A stretch of 64,000 nt of DNA from Microbacterium sp. SL75 (GTDB lineage Bacteria; Actinomycetota; Actinomycetes; Actinomycetales; Microbacteriaceae). The stretch spans positions 1,798,001-1,862,000 of the forward strand of contig NZ_CP113067.1 of assembly GCF_026625865.1 (NCBI RefSeq), in the 5' to 3' direction. The position numbers and the translations under genes were made by a program. Below are positions 51,973 to 60,592 of the stretch, piece by piece (the stretch's first letter is position 1; every line of letters begins with the position of its first letter). The notes under the pieces are model-generated. The model was not told the DNA's origin. It did no database searches and saw nothing but the letters and a program-made list of their open reading frames with translations.

Positions 51973-54418
51973 GCCCCCAGGCGTGTGCGGCGCGAATCGC
52001 ACTCGAGCGGTCCGACACCTCGAGCTTGCGATAGAGACTCTGCAGCTGCGTCTTGACGGTGTTCGGCGACACGACGAGCGCACGTGCGATGTCGGCGATC
52101 GTCGAGGTCGGAGTGAGCTGGCTCAACACCACCTGCTCGCGCTTGGTCAGACGGGGCACGCTGACCGAGGACGCGAACAACGACGTCCTCGCCTCGATCT
52201 GCTCGCGTGACGAAGACGAGAGGATCTTGGTGACCCGTGCGCGGTCCTCGGGCGCGACAGCGCTCCATGGGCTCCACAGGTCATGCCGGATGCTCAAAGC
52301 CTCGGCGCGTTGAACGGTGGAGCGGTGTGAGCTGACGCCGTTCAGTCGCACGTCGGCCACGACGCTCACGACCAAGCTTTCGAGAGCAGCCCGCGGGGAG
52401 GGCTCGTGGTGGAGCCCCCACTTGACGCTCATGACGAACGCCTCGTGTGATCGCCCGGCGTACAGCTGCGACAGGGCGATAGCGGGAGCGGTGAGAGGGG
52501 AGAGCGCGAAAGGGCCCTCGAACAGCGCGAGCGCCTCTCGTGCCTGCCGGAGCGCGATCAGCACTTTCGCCCGCGTCATGAGGATCTGCACCGACTGATA
52601 GTGCGATGGCGGGGTGCTTCGGGATCGTGCCATCCAGGTGCGGAAGAGCCCGAGTGCGTCGGAAGCTGCGCCCGACAGCAGGCACGACAGGATGTGGGTC
52701 GAGGCAGCGAAGGGCCACAATTCCCGGGCCGCGGAGGTCGCGGGCAGAGCGTCGAGAAGGGCGCGGGCTTCTCCGGCTTCTCCGGCTTCGAGCAGAACCC
52801 ACGCGGATGCCAGCCGGAGCCCTTCTCCCCAGGGCGAGGCCCCCCAGCTGTCTGTGCTGTTCTCCTCCACGATGGAGCGCGCCGTGCGGACGTCGCCCTC
52901 GAGGAGGGCGATGACGGCCAGCGCTCCGCGAGCACGGAGCCTGTGGGCGGGCGGCGCGACTCGATCGGAGAGCGTCATGGACACGCTCGCGTCCCGCAGT
53001 CTGCCCATCGCGAGGAAGGTCATCGCGACCTGATACCACCCCTCCGCCGCCGTCTCGGGATCGAGGTCCTGCGCTCCGCGGAGGGCGTCGGACAGCATGC
53101 CGGACGCTTCGCCGGCGAGAGCGAACCGCCCCGCGGCGCGGTGCAGGCTTGCGCGCATGATGAGGGCCTCGGCATCCCCCACGGCGACGCTCTTGGCGTC
53201 GGGAAGGTCACTGAGGACGGAGGCGGCGAGCGACGGGGTCTCCGGGGACGCTGCGGTATCGGGGTCGAGCGCGAGCAGTGCGTCAACGACGACCGGCGAG
53301 ACCGAAGAGTTGGACCTGAGCTGGCCGAGCATGCGCGAGAAGGCGTCGGCGTTGCGTGCCCAGATCTCCGGCCCCGACCGTCGAAGGACGCGGGCCAGGG
53401 TCGTCCACTGCCGTGCGTCTGCCGCGAGCTGGGCCGCGAGGAGCGGCTCCCCTCCCGACATGAGATGGTCGAGCAGACGCAGCCTCGCCGCGGACACGAG
53501 CGCAGGCTGCCGAGCGGAGATCTCCTCCAGCCAGCGCTCGCGAACCGGCTCGGCCAGGAGAACGCGCGTCGCGCTGGGCCAGACGAAGCCCGCGCTCTGG
53601 AGGTGATCGAGGAGGTGACGCGTCGTACCCGTCGTCGAGTCGAGGCCCAGGGCGTCCGCGAGCGACTCGGTGATGTACGGGGCGACCGCCAGCAAGCGGA
53701 CGTCGTCTGTCACCGGCATGGCCAGACGCTCTTCCATGTCGTGGGTGAAGGTGGTGCCCGCATACGCCGCCGCGGCGGCGGCTTCGGCTCGCGTGCGCAG
53801 GGGGAGGCCCTCCAAGCGCAGTCGTGCGCTCGCCAGCTGGACGAGGGCGGGCCACCCGTGGGTGAGCGCCACCAGCTCGTCGACGGCGATCTCGGTCGAT
53901 TCGACCCCGTTCAGGGCCAGGACGGATGCCACCTCGTCGCGGGTCATGAGCAAGTCGCACGCGGGCAGCACCTGCACATCGAACTCGAGAGCGATGAGCG
54001 GGCTCTCGAGGCCGGTCGGCTGACGGGTGGCGACCACGATTCGAAGGCTGCTGTCGGCACGCAGGAGGTGGAGGAGGTGATCGGTCGAGAGTCCGAGTCC
54101 CTCGACGTGATTGTCGATCAGCAGGACATGGGAGGCGGGCCCGTCCGCGAAGGCTTCGACGATGCGGGGGAGGGCCTCCGGTGAGGTGAGGCTGCCGTCG
54201 ATGGATTGGACGCCGCGCTCCGGGTCTGCGTCGAGCGTGGCCGCGAACTGACGCAGAAGCGACGTCTTCCCGACGCCGGCCGGACCGCGAAGCAGGACGA
54301 CGTCACTGCCCAAGGCCGCTTCGAGGCGGTCCAGTGCCTCAGGGCGTGGCGCCCAGAACCGGCTCGTGCGGCGGGCGGCTCGTGCGCCGGTGGGAGCGGC
54401 ATCCGCGTCGATCAACAT
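51947..54418 (-). CDS. Large LuxR-family (LAL/MalT-like) transcriptional regulator
   Basis: The 823-residue protein has an ATPase domain near the N-terminus (Walker A RGPAGVGKTSLL, Walker B-like HVLLIDNHVE), a long helical TPR-like region, and a C-terminal LuxR HTH (LTKREQVVLSQLTP ... IADIARALVVSPNTVKTQLQ). Such regulators are activated by a ligand, often a sugar or inducer. The start ATG 54418 has a perfect GGAGG 5 nt upstream; another ATG at 54430 lies before that site. It has no obvious neighbour target; the 54431-55122 gap separates it from the XRE gene. Confidence 0.88.
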   Translation of the reverse strand: MLIDADAAPTGARAARRTSRFWAPRPEALDRLEAALGSDVVLLRGPAGVGKTSLLRQFAATLDADPERGVQSIDGSLTSPEALPRIVEAFADGPASHVLLIDNHVEGLGLSTDHLLHLLRADSSLRIVVATRQPTGLESPLIALEFDVQVLPACDLLMTRDEVASVLALNGVESTEIAVDELVALTHGWPALVQLASARLRLEGLPLRTRAEAAAAAAYAGTTFTHDMEERLAMPVTDDVRLLAVAPYITESLADALGLDSTTGTTRHLLDHLQSAGFVWPSATRVLLAEPVRERWLEEISARQPALVSAARLRLLDHLMSGGEPLLAAQLAADARQWTTLARVLRRSGPEIWARNADAFSRMLGQLRSNSSVSPVVVDALLALDPDTAASPETPSLAASVLSDLPDAKSVAVGDAEALIMRASLHRAAGRFALAGEASGMLSDALRGAQDLDPETAAEGWYQVAMTFLAMGRLRDASVSMTLSDRVAPPAHRLRARGALAVIALLEGDVRTARSIVEENSTDSWGASPWGEGLRLASAWVLLEAGEAGEARALLDALPATSAARELWPFAASTHILSCLLSGAASDALGLFRTWMARSRSTPPSHYQSVQILMTRAKVLIALRQAREALALFEGPFALSPLTAPAIALSQLYAGRSHEAFVMSVKWGLHHEPSPRAALESLVVSVVADVRLNGVSSHRSTVQRAEALSIRHDLWSPWSAVAPEDRARVTKILSSSSREQIEARTSLFASSVSVPRLTKREQVVLSQLTPTSTIADIARALVVSPNTVKTQLQSLYRKLEVSDRSSAIRAAHAWGLIENDLDA

Positions 54419-54430
54419 TCGAACCTCCAT

Positions 54431-55070
54431 GTGGGGAAGGACCGCCGCCCCTTCGGGTGGGTGGGCGGTCGACGTGGCGAAGCGACGCCTCGTCGAGACG
54501 ATCCTGGGGGTGATGCGCGCGACGAGGTGGCGAATGTGACCTCTTTCACCCCCCGCGTCATCCCCTTCTCACCCCTTCCGCATCACCCTCTCCACGTCGC
54601 TCTCCGTCCTTCCCGGAAGCAGGCGAGTGTGGATGTCGCCGGCGGATCGGGGGTGTGGGCGGACGCGCTCACCGGGCGTCGGCACCCGCGACCCCGCCGA
54701 GGGGCGTCGATGTCCGGGACGCGAAGACGGCGCCGTCAGGGGGTGAGCCGCGGTCGGGGTTCAGGCGACTCGGTGAGTGAGACGCACAGCGCTGAGCGCT
54801 CCCCGTTCGCCGCCCGGAGGGCTCCCCGGGAGCCCTGTTCCGCGGACGGGAGCCCGATGGGCGGCGGACTCTTGTGCCTCGGTCGGGTGCCCGGCCCCGG
54901 CGCCTGATCGTGCGCTGTCGGGGGAAACCGGCGTAAGCCGCGTGTCGTCCGCGCGCACGCCCCGAGACCGCGAACCCCCGACGCCCCGATGCTCACCCGC
55001 CACCTCACCCGGCTGCGCAGGCGTGCCACCCGTTCGGGTCGCCGCCACGGAGAGCCTCGCGTGACGACGG
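54431..55070. other. Gap of about 640 bp without a recognisable gene
   Basis: Frames on both strands are open because of high GC, but none has a family signal, good start site or conserved pattern. Seen are a hairpin in the LuxR leader (GACCGCC 54440-54446 with GGCGGTC 54464-54470) and a short palindromic stem at 54818-54836. It probably holds the promoter of the LuxR gene. Confidence 0.5.
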
Positions 55071-55074
55071 GAGG

Positions 55075-55093
55075 CATGTAAACATGTTCATGT
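55075..55093 (+). promoter_or_regulatory. Triple CATG operator-like site
   Basis: CATG occurs at 55075, 55083 and 55089; the last two form the perfect inverted repeat ACATG-TT-CATGT (55082-55093). It lies 30 bp before the XRE gene and is unusually AT-rich for the window, so it may be the operator of that regulator. Confidence 0.45.
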
Positions 55094-55122
55094 GAGCGTT
55101 GACCGCCGATCAAGCTGGTCTC

Positions 55123-55398
55123 ATGAACGACGCGCCCGACCCCTGGACAGAGTTCGCCCGCGAGTTGGGCGTGCGAATGATCCGCGCCCGCGCCGAGAAG
55201 CGAATGTCCCAGGAGCAGGTCGCCCACGCGGCGGGCCTCGCGACCTTCACCTATCGGAAGCTCGAGAAGGGCGAGTCCAATCCCGGCACCGCCGCGAATC
55301 CGCGCCTTCGGACCCTCGTCGCGCTCTCGGACGTGCTCGGCATCCCGCTTCGCGACCTGATCCCCGCCCCGCCGAAGGGTCTCCCTCCCGGTCGGTGA
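55123..55398 (+). CDS. Small XRE-family HTH regulator
   Basis: The 91-residue protein consists almost only of an XRE HTH (MIRARAEKRMSQEQVAHAAG ... FTYRKLEKGESNPGTAANPR), with an Arg-rich end. ATG 55123 was chosen; an in-frame TTG at 55099 is possible. No strong ribosome binding site is visible. Autoregulation through the CATG site upstream is inferred. Confidence 0.8.
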   Translation: MNDAPDPWTEFARELGVRMIRARAEKRMSQEQVAHAAGLATFTYRKLEKGESNPGTAANPRLRTLVALSDVLGIPLRDLIPAPPKGLPPGR

Positions 55399-55489
55399 GG
55401 GCGGTGTCGGAGGTTCGCGATGTAATGCGTTCGTGCCCACCGGTTTCAGGGTCGCCGACAGCGGCGGCCCCGACAGAGAGGTGTCAGGC

Positions 55490-55840
55490 ATGACTGCACG
55501 GCGAAACGAACAGATCCGAGACGCCCGGGGGTGTGTTTTCGCCTGGTGCGTCACCGAGCACGGCGCAACCGTTCATCCCGACGATGAAGACCACCGCAGC
55601 GCGGGTATCGGGGTCAGCGCTCGCGTGCGCGACTCCGTGGTGCGCGGCGTCGGCGTCGCCACCGAGGTGGAGATCGGCCTGCTGCGGCGAGCCGCAGACG
55701 TCGAGACCTGGGTCATCGTGGAGACCGGGGTCGGCGTATCCGTGTCCGTCCCGGTGCACGCCGCCCGCGCACTCGTGGCCGGTGTTTGGAGCGACGCCGA
55801 GATCAGCGGCCTCCTCGTACCGGAGCGCGACATCGACTGA
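55490..55840 (+). CDS. Hypothetical protein
   Basis: The 116-residue protein (start MTARRNEQIRDARGCVFAWC) alternates hydrophobic and charged strands (VETWVIVETGVGVSVSVPVH), suggesting a small beta-rich domain. ATG 55490 was chosen; a GTG at 55433 in frame is an alternative. No family recognised. It is convergent with the VanZ-like gene. Confidence 0.55.
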   Translation: MTARRNEQIRDARGCVFAWCVTEHGATVHPDDEDHRSAGIGVSARVRDSVVRGVGVATEVEIGLLRRAADVETWVIVETGVGVSVSVPVHAARALVAGVWSDAEISGLLVPERDID

Positions 55841-55851
55841 CCCCGGCGAAC

Positions 55852-56286
55852 TCAGCGACGTGGTCGAGTGCGTCGGCCGATGAGGAGGCCTCGTCCCAGA
55901 GCCATCGCGGCCGCCCCGATGAGAGCGCCCAGCGCGTTGGCGACCACATCGACAACGCTGCTCGTACGCCCGGGGAGGAAGACCCCTTGGAAGATCTCGA
56001 CGAGAAGCGGGACGGCGCAGGCGATACCGAGGAGCCGCCATGGGTGTCCTCTGAGGACCACCCCCAGGACGACGCCGAAAGGGACGAACAGGACGACGTT
56101 GAGACCGAAGTCCATGGTTCGGGGGGTCGCCCCGGGGAAGAGCTCGTAGAGGACGGCGTAGGCGGCGCCCGCCTTGCGGTCGAGGTGGTCGGGCCAGAGC
56201 AGGATGACGCCCAGGGCGGCGAGATAGACGGCCGTCACCGCCGTCGCGACGTAGCGGCGACGGGAAGGCGATCGATCGGCGGGCAC
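55852..56286 (-). CDS. VanZ-like integral membrane protein
   Basis: The 144-residue protein has four to five membrane segments and the VanZ-like pattern LNVVLFVPFGVVLGVV and EIFQGVFLPGRTSSVVDVVANALGALIG. VanZ relatives can modify glycopeptide susceptibility, but most, as this one probably, are uncharacterised. GTG 56286 lies 5 nt after TACAGT (56297-56292), a leaderless layout. Confidence 0.85.
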   Translation of the reverse strand: MPADRSPSRRRYVATAVTAVYLAALGVILLWPDHLDRKAGAAYAVLYELFPGATPRTMDFGLNVVLFVPFGVVLGVVLRGHPWRLLGIACAVPLLVEIFQGVFLPGRTSSVVDVVANALGALIGAAAMALGRGLLIGRRTRPRR

Positions 56287-56343
56287 GGAACACTGTAGAC
56301 ACGCGTCGCCCGTTCCGAGAGAGTGCTCCCGGGTGCGCCGGCC

Positions 56344-58350
56344 TCAGCCGCGGCGGCCGAACGTTCTGCGCACGATACGAAGGAGACCGAGGAAGCCGAA
56401 GAGCCCGACCACCGCGCCGAGCACCGCGAACAACGTGATGGATCCCCCGAGGACGGGGCCTCCCCCCGCGATCACCAGGACCACGGCGATGACCACCGCT
56501 GCGATCGAGACCAGGGTGGAGGCGATCTCGCCCGTGGCCCGACCGAGGATGCCGCTGACGTCCTCTCCGTCGGCGCTGCGAAGGGTGATGCCGATGGAGC
56601 CCTTCTCAACCCCGGTGAGCAGCGCATCGAGGCGGCGCGGTATCTGTTCGAGACGAGCGAGGGCGATGACCGCCTGGGCCTGGGCGTCGGTGGCCATGCG
56701 TTTGACCGACACCGTCCGGCGCAGCAGGGTCGGCATGAGGGGAAGCGCTCGGCCGACCATGTCGAACTCGTCGACGATGACCCGGAGACAGCCCTCGAGA
56801 GTGGCGAAACTGCGGAAGGCGGACGCCAGCTCGCCCGGCAGAGCGATGTGATGCTGGCGGATCACGTCGACCATTCGGGTGAAGATCGAGCCGTGACCGG
56901 TCGTGCGCAGATGCTCCGTGGTCAGGACGACGCCGATGTCGTGCCGGAAGGCCTCCAGATCCACGTCTTCGGGCGCATCGACGATGAGCAGGAGCGCGTC
57001 GGTGGCCGCGACATCGTTCTCGCTGAGAGCGGCGAGAAGGAAAGCCGTCATGTGCTGGCGTCGGCTGCGCTCGATGATGCCGACGGCGCCGAAATCGATG
57101 AGGCCGAGGGTGCCGTCGGTCTTCAGTACGACGTTGCCCGGGTGCAGGTCGGCGTGGAAGACCCCGTAGACCAGGATCTGCTCGAGGACCGTCGCCATCA
57201 GTGTCTCCGCGAGGCGATCGCGCTGGGCGGGGTCGAGGAGGGCGATTCGAGCCGCCGAGTCGCTCAGAGCTGTTCCGTCGACGAGCCCCATCGTGAGCAC
57301 TCGCTGGCCGGAGGCCTCGGAGAAGATGTCCGGGACGGTGATGAGGCCTCGTCGGTCGGGCTCCGCGCGATCGATCAGTTCGAGGGTCGATCCGATCATC
57401 TGGGTGTTGCGTGCCTCGATGCGATAGTCGAGCTCTTCGAGAAGAGTGGCGGTGAATCCGCGGGCGACGGACTCGATTCGGAGGTCGCGACCGACGCGCG
57501 TGCGCGCCTCGGCTCGATGAGCGAGACGCCCGATGATGTCGGCATCCGCCTCCACTTGCGCGCGAGCCGCGGGTCGCTGCACTTTGACGACCACGGCCGT
57601 GCCGTCGAGCAGTCGGGCCCGGTGCACCTGTGCGACCGAGGCTGCGGCGAGGGGGAGGGGATCGACCTCGGCGAACACGGAGTCGATGGATCGCCCCAGG
57701 TCTGCTTCGATGACCGATCGCACCGTATCCCAGGGGAGGGTCGTCGCATTCGTCTGCAGGGAGGCGAGGGCGCTCAGGTACGGCTCCGGCACGAGGTCTC
57801 GTCGGGTGGACAGCACCTGGCCCAGCTTGACGAAGCTGACGCCGGCGTCGTTCAGGGTCGCCACGATGGCGCGGGCACGTTCCTCGGAGGTGCTGAGCTG
57901 CTCCTCCACGCGGGCGCGGCCGCCGTGGAAGAGCCAACCTACGCCGTGGCGCGAGGCGATCGCGAGGATCTCCAGATACCGTCGGGTCCGCTTGCGCTGG
58001 CGGAGCGCGGCCCGGACCACATCGATCGGGTTGGGCAGCGGACGGGTCGGGAAGATCGCCTCGCTCGCCACGAGGGCGGCGACCCCGAGGGCGAAGACCC
58101 ACGCGAGCGAGAGCGTGATCAATCCCGCCCAGATCCACACGTCTTCGGAGGGAATGGATGCCGAGGCATCGGGCAAGCCCGTCTGCCGCAGGGTCCACCC
58201 CGCCGACGGCACTCCCAGGAGGAAGACCAGGAGTCCCACGACGATGCTTCGCGGCCAACCGACCGCGGTCCCGAGGACCCGACGCGCGACGAACCCGACG
58301 AGTACCGCCGAGACGACGGCGGTGATCGAGATCAGGATGCTGGCCATCAC
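56344..58350 (-). CDS. UbiB/ABC1 atypical kinase family protein
   Basis: The 668-residue protein has two N-terminal and two C-terminal membrane segments around an ADCK/UbiB domain: VSFVKLGQVLS (KxGQ motif), AAASVAQVHRA (Ala-rich nucleotide loop), VVVKVQRP (Lys), EELDYRIEARN, FHADLHPGNVV and LIDFGAVG (metal Asp). UbiB proteins support isoprenoid quinone synthesis or lipid transport; here menaquinone or another isoprenoid is possible. GTG 58350 lies 6 nt after TACGCT (58362-58357), so it is probably leaderless. A zinc-ribbon gene ends 24 nt upstream. Confidence 0.9.
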   Translation of the reverse strand: MMASILISITAVVSAVLVGFVARRVLGTAVGWPRSIVVGLLVFLLGVPSAGWTLRQTGLPDASASIPSEDVWIWAGLITLSLAWVFALGVAALVASEAIFPTRPLPNPIDVVRAALRQRKRTRRYLEILAIASRHGVGWLFHGGRARVEEQLSTSEERARAIVATLNDAGVSFVKLGQVLSTRRDLVPEPYLSALASLQTNATTLPWDTVRSVIEADLGRSIDSVFAEVDPLPLAAASVAQVHRARLLDGTAVVVKVQRPAARAQVEADADIIGRLAHRAEARTRVGRDLRIESVARGFTATLLEELDYRIEARNTQMIGSTLELIDRAEPDRRGLITVPDIFSEASGQRVLTMGLVDGTALSDSAARIALLDPAQRDRLAETLMATVLEQILVYGVFHADLHPGNVVLKTDGTLGLIDFGAVGIIERSRRQHMTAFLLAALSENDVAATDALLLIVDAPEDVDLEAFRHDIGVVLTTEHLRTTGHGSIFTRMVDVIRQHHIALPGELASAFRSFATLEGCLRVIVDEFDMVGRALPLMPTLLRRTVSVKRMATDAQAQAVIALARLEQIPRRLDALLTGVEKGSIGITLRSADGEDVSGILGRATGEIASTLVSIAAVVIAVVLVIAGGGPVLGGSITLFAVLGAVVGLFGFLGLLRIVRRTFGRRG

Positions 58351-58374
58351 GTGGTCAGCGTAGCCGGGTGCGGC

Positions 58375-58539
58375 TCAGTCGATTCGAGCGAGGCCGCATC
58401 GATGACAGTGCCACCAGGCTGCGCGTCCCCGCTGGAGGGGTTCGACGGTGCCCCCGCACGACCGGCATGGTGGTGCGAATCCTGCGAGGAGGTCGTCGAG
58501 GTCGGTGGCAGGAGTGAGGCGGGGTGTTATCGCAAGCAT
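58375..58539 (-). CDS. 54-residue zinc-ribbon protein
   Basis: This short gene encodes MLAITPRLTPATDLDDLLAG followed by a CRSCGG pair, a linker with AAWWHC and a CHRCGL pair: two CxxC motifs 18 residues apart, as in a rubredoxin-like or ribbon zinc finger. The ATG at 58539 lies just after an AT-rich TATAAA box, the most AT-rich spot nearby. It is upstream of and in the same direction as the UbiB gene. Function unknown. Confidence 0.6.
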   Translation of the reverse strand: MLAITPRLTPATDLDDLLAGFAPPCRSCGGTVEPLQRGRAAWWHCHRCGLARID

Positions 58540-58790
58540 GCCTATTTATACATGCGCACGTGAGGCAACGGCCGATTGTCCACAGACGTTCCGGCGCGGA
58601 TGAACGACGGCAGGCGCTGCCGGAGGGCGGCTCCGACAGAGGCGATGAGTGGTGGGCCCCGCGACGGCCATCGCAGCGACGACCCCGCTCGGGTCCACAC
58701 GCCGCCGCACGGCGGCACAGACCGAGCGGGCGCGAGGAGGCCCCTGCCCGGTCCGACCTCCGCAGTGGCCGTGCCCGGTCGCGTCCGGGG

Positions 58791-59015
58791 CTACTTCCGG
58801 AGATCGCGCAGCGCCCTCCGGGCGCGCTTCTCAGCGGCGCCGGCCGCCTTCTTCGCGGCCTTGTGGCGGCGCTTGCGGGCGCGTGGGTCGTTCCACAGAC
58901 GCACCACCTGGTGGCCCACCGATTCGCGACTCTTGACCTGGACGCGCGGGCTGCGGGTGCCGATCACGTAGGCGAGCAGGGCGACGGCACCGATCACGAT
59001 GAGCTTGTTGCGCAT
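58791..59015 (-). CDS. Small membrane-anchored basic protein
   Basis: The 74-residue protein has one N-terminal membrane segment (KLIVIGAVALLAYVIGT) and a helical, strongly basic cytoplasmic part (RARKRRHKAAKKAAGAAEKR). ATG 59015 follows AAGGAGGA. No family recognised; a nucleic-acid or envelope role is only a guess. The gap 58540-58790 shows nothing clear. Confidence 0.65.
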   Translation of the reverse strand: MRNKLIVIGAVALLAYVIGTRSPRVQVKSRESVGHQVVRLWNDPRARKRRHKAAKKAAGAAEKRARRALRDLRK

Positions 59016-59188
59016 GGCATCCTCCTTGTCGATGAGGACCTCGGGGTTTCGGCGGCCGGGGGCCGCGGCGCGAGATCCGTCACGACGAAGACGTGCCGCA
59101 CGGGGGTTTCGTCACGAGTGATCGCCGAAGAGTCGGGAACAGCGGCGAGGGTCGGTCTCGTACGAGCGGCGCCGGTCCCTCTGCCTCG

Positions 59189-60514
59189 TCAGGGGCGACC
59201 CATGCCGTGGTAGGTCCATCCCGCGGCGCGCCACGCCACCGGATCGAGGCAGTTGCGACCGTCGATCACGATACGGCCGCGCGCCAACGAGGCCGCGTGT
59301 TCGGGGCTGAGGTGCCGACGGTACTCGTCCCACTCGGTCACGACGATGACCGCGTCCGCGTCCCGAAGGGTGGCATCGAGGTCCGCATCGTAGGTGAGTT
59401 GCGGGTGCATACGGCGGGCGTTGTCGATCGCCGCGGGGTCCGTCAGGGTGACCCGGGCCCCCAGGCCGTGCAGTCGGACGGCGACGTCGAGCGCCGGGGA
59501 GTCGCGGATGTCGTCGCTGTGCGGTTTGAAAGCGGCTCCTAGGACGGCGATCTTCGCACCGAAGACGCTGCCGCCCAGCGCGCTGGTGGCGAGCTCGACA
59601 GCGCGGTCTCGGCGGCGGAGGTTGATGGCGTCGATCTCGCGCAGGAATGCGACGGACTCTCCGCGACCGAGCTCCTCGGCGCGCGCCGAGAAGGCTCGGA
59701 TGTCCTTCGGGAGGCACCCGCCCCCGAACCCGATGCCCGCTCCGAGGAAGCGGCGCCCGATTCGGGCGTCGTGACCGATGGCGTCGGCCAAGGTGGTCAC
59801 ATCGGCACCCGTCACCTCGGCGATCTCGGCCATGGCGTTGATGAAGCTGATCTTGGTGGCGAGGAAGGCGTTCGCGGCGACCTTCACCAGTTCGGCCGTC
59901 GCGTAGTCGGTGACGATGAAGGGCGTGCCCTTGGCGATGGACGGGTGGTAGACCTCGCGGAGGATCTCGGCGGTGCGCTCGCCTTCGTCGGTGGGGGACC
60001 CGTCGCTCGAGGGGACGCCGGCGACCAACCGATCGGGGTCGACGGTGTCTTGAACCGCCCACCCCTCCCGCAGGAACTCCGGGTTCCACACCAGCACCGC
60101 GCCGCGCTCGGCCACCCGAGGCGCCAGACGAGCGGCGGTGCCGACCGGGACCGTCGACTTGCCGGCGACCACATCACCCGGGGAGAGGAAGGGGACGAGC
60201 GCATCGACGGCCGCGTCGACGTAGGTCAGATCTGCCGCATGCCCGCCGGATTGCTGCGGCGTGCCGACGCCGATGAAGTGCACCGCCGCCCCTCGCGCAG
60301 CGGACATGTCGGTCGTGAAGGACAGCCGACCCGAGGCGATGCCCTCGGTGAGGATCTCCTGCAGTCCGGGTTCGAAGAACGGCGCCTGGCCCCTCGAGAG
60401 CGTCTCGATCTTCCGCTCGTCGACGTCGATTCCCACCACTTCGTGACCGATCGAGGCCATTGCCGCCGCGTGAACGGCTCCCAAGTATCCGCAACCTACG
60501 ACAGACAGACGCAC
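59189..60514 (-). CDS. UDP-glucose 6-dehydrogenase
   Basis: The 441-residue enzyme oxidises UDP-glucose to UDP-glucuronate for capsule or exopolysaccharide. It has the NAD-binding VVGCGYLGAVHAAAMA, EFLREGWAVQD, the catalytic Cys in GFGGGCLPKD (residue about 265) and the C-terminal AFKPHSDDIRDSPAL. The start is GTG 60514 with GAAAGG upstream. It lies 78 nt after the sugar transferase in the same direction and is probably in its operon. Confidence 0.93.
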   Translation of the reverse strand: MRLSVVGCGYLGAVHAAAMASIGHEVVGIDVDERKIETLSRGQAPFFEPGLQEILTEGIASGRLSFTTDMSAARGAAVHFIGVGTPQQSGGHAADLTYVDAAVDALVPFLSPGDVVAGKSTVPVGTAARLAPRVAERGAVLVWNPEFLREGWAVQDTVDPDRLVAGVPSSDGSPTDEGERTAEILREVYHPSIAKGTPFIVTDYATAELVKVAANAFLATKISFINAMAEIAEVTGADVTTLADAIGHDARIGRRFLGAGIGFGGGCLPKDIRAFSARAEELGRGESVAFLREIDAINLRRRDRAVELATSALGGSVFGAKIAVLGAAFKPHSDDIRDSPALDVAVRLHGLGARVTLTDPAAIDNARRMHPQLTYDADLDATLRDADAVIVVTEWDEYRRHLSPEHAASLARGRIVIDGRNCLDPVAWRAAGWTYHGMGRP

Positions 60515-60592
60515 GATGAGAGCCTTTCAGATTTCCGCGGAAAGAACCGACGGCGATAGGAGCAGGGCAGGCAACGGGCGGCGCAGACTGCG

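Noticed and set aside
54736..55554. 272-codon minus-strand frame in the LuxR-XRE gap
   Set aside because: It runs antisense through the XRE gene, has no good start and no recognisable pattern.
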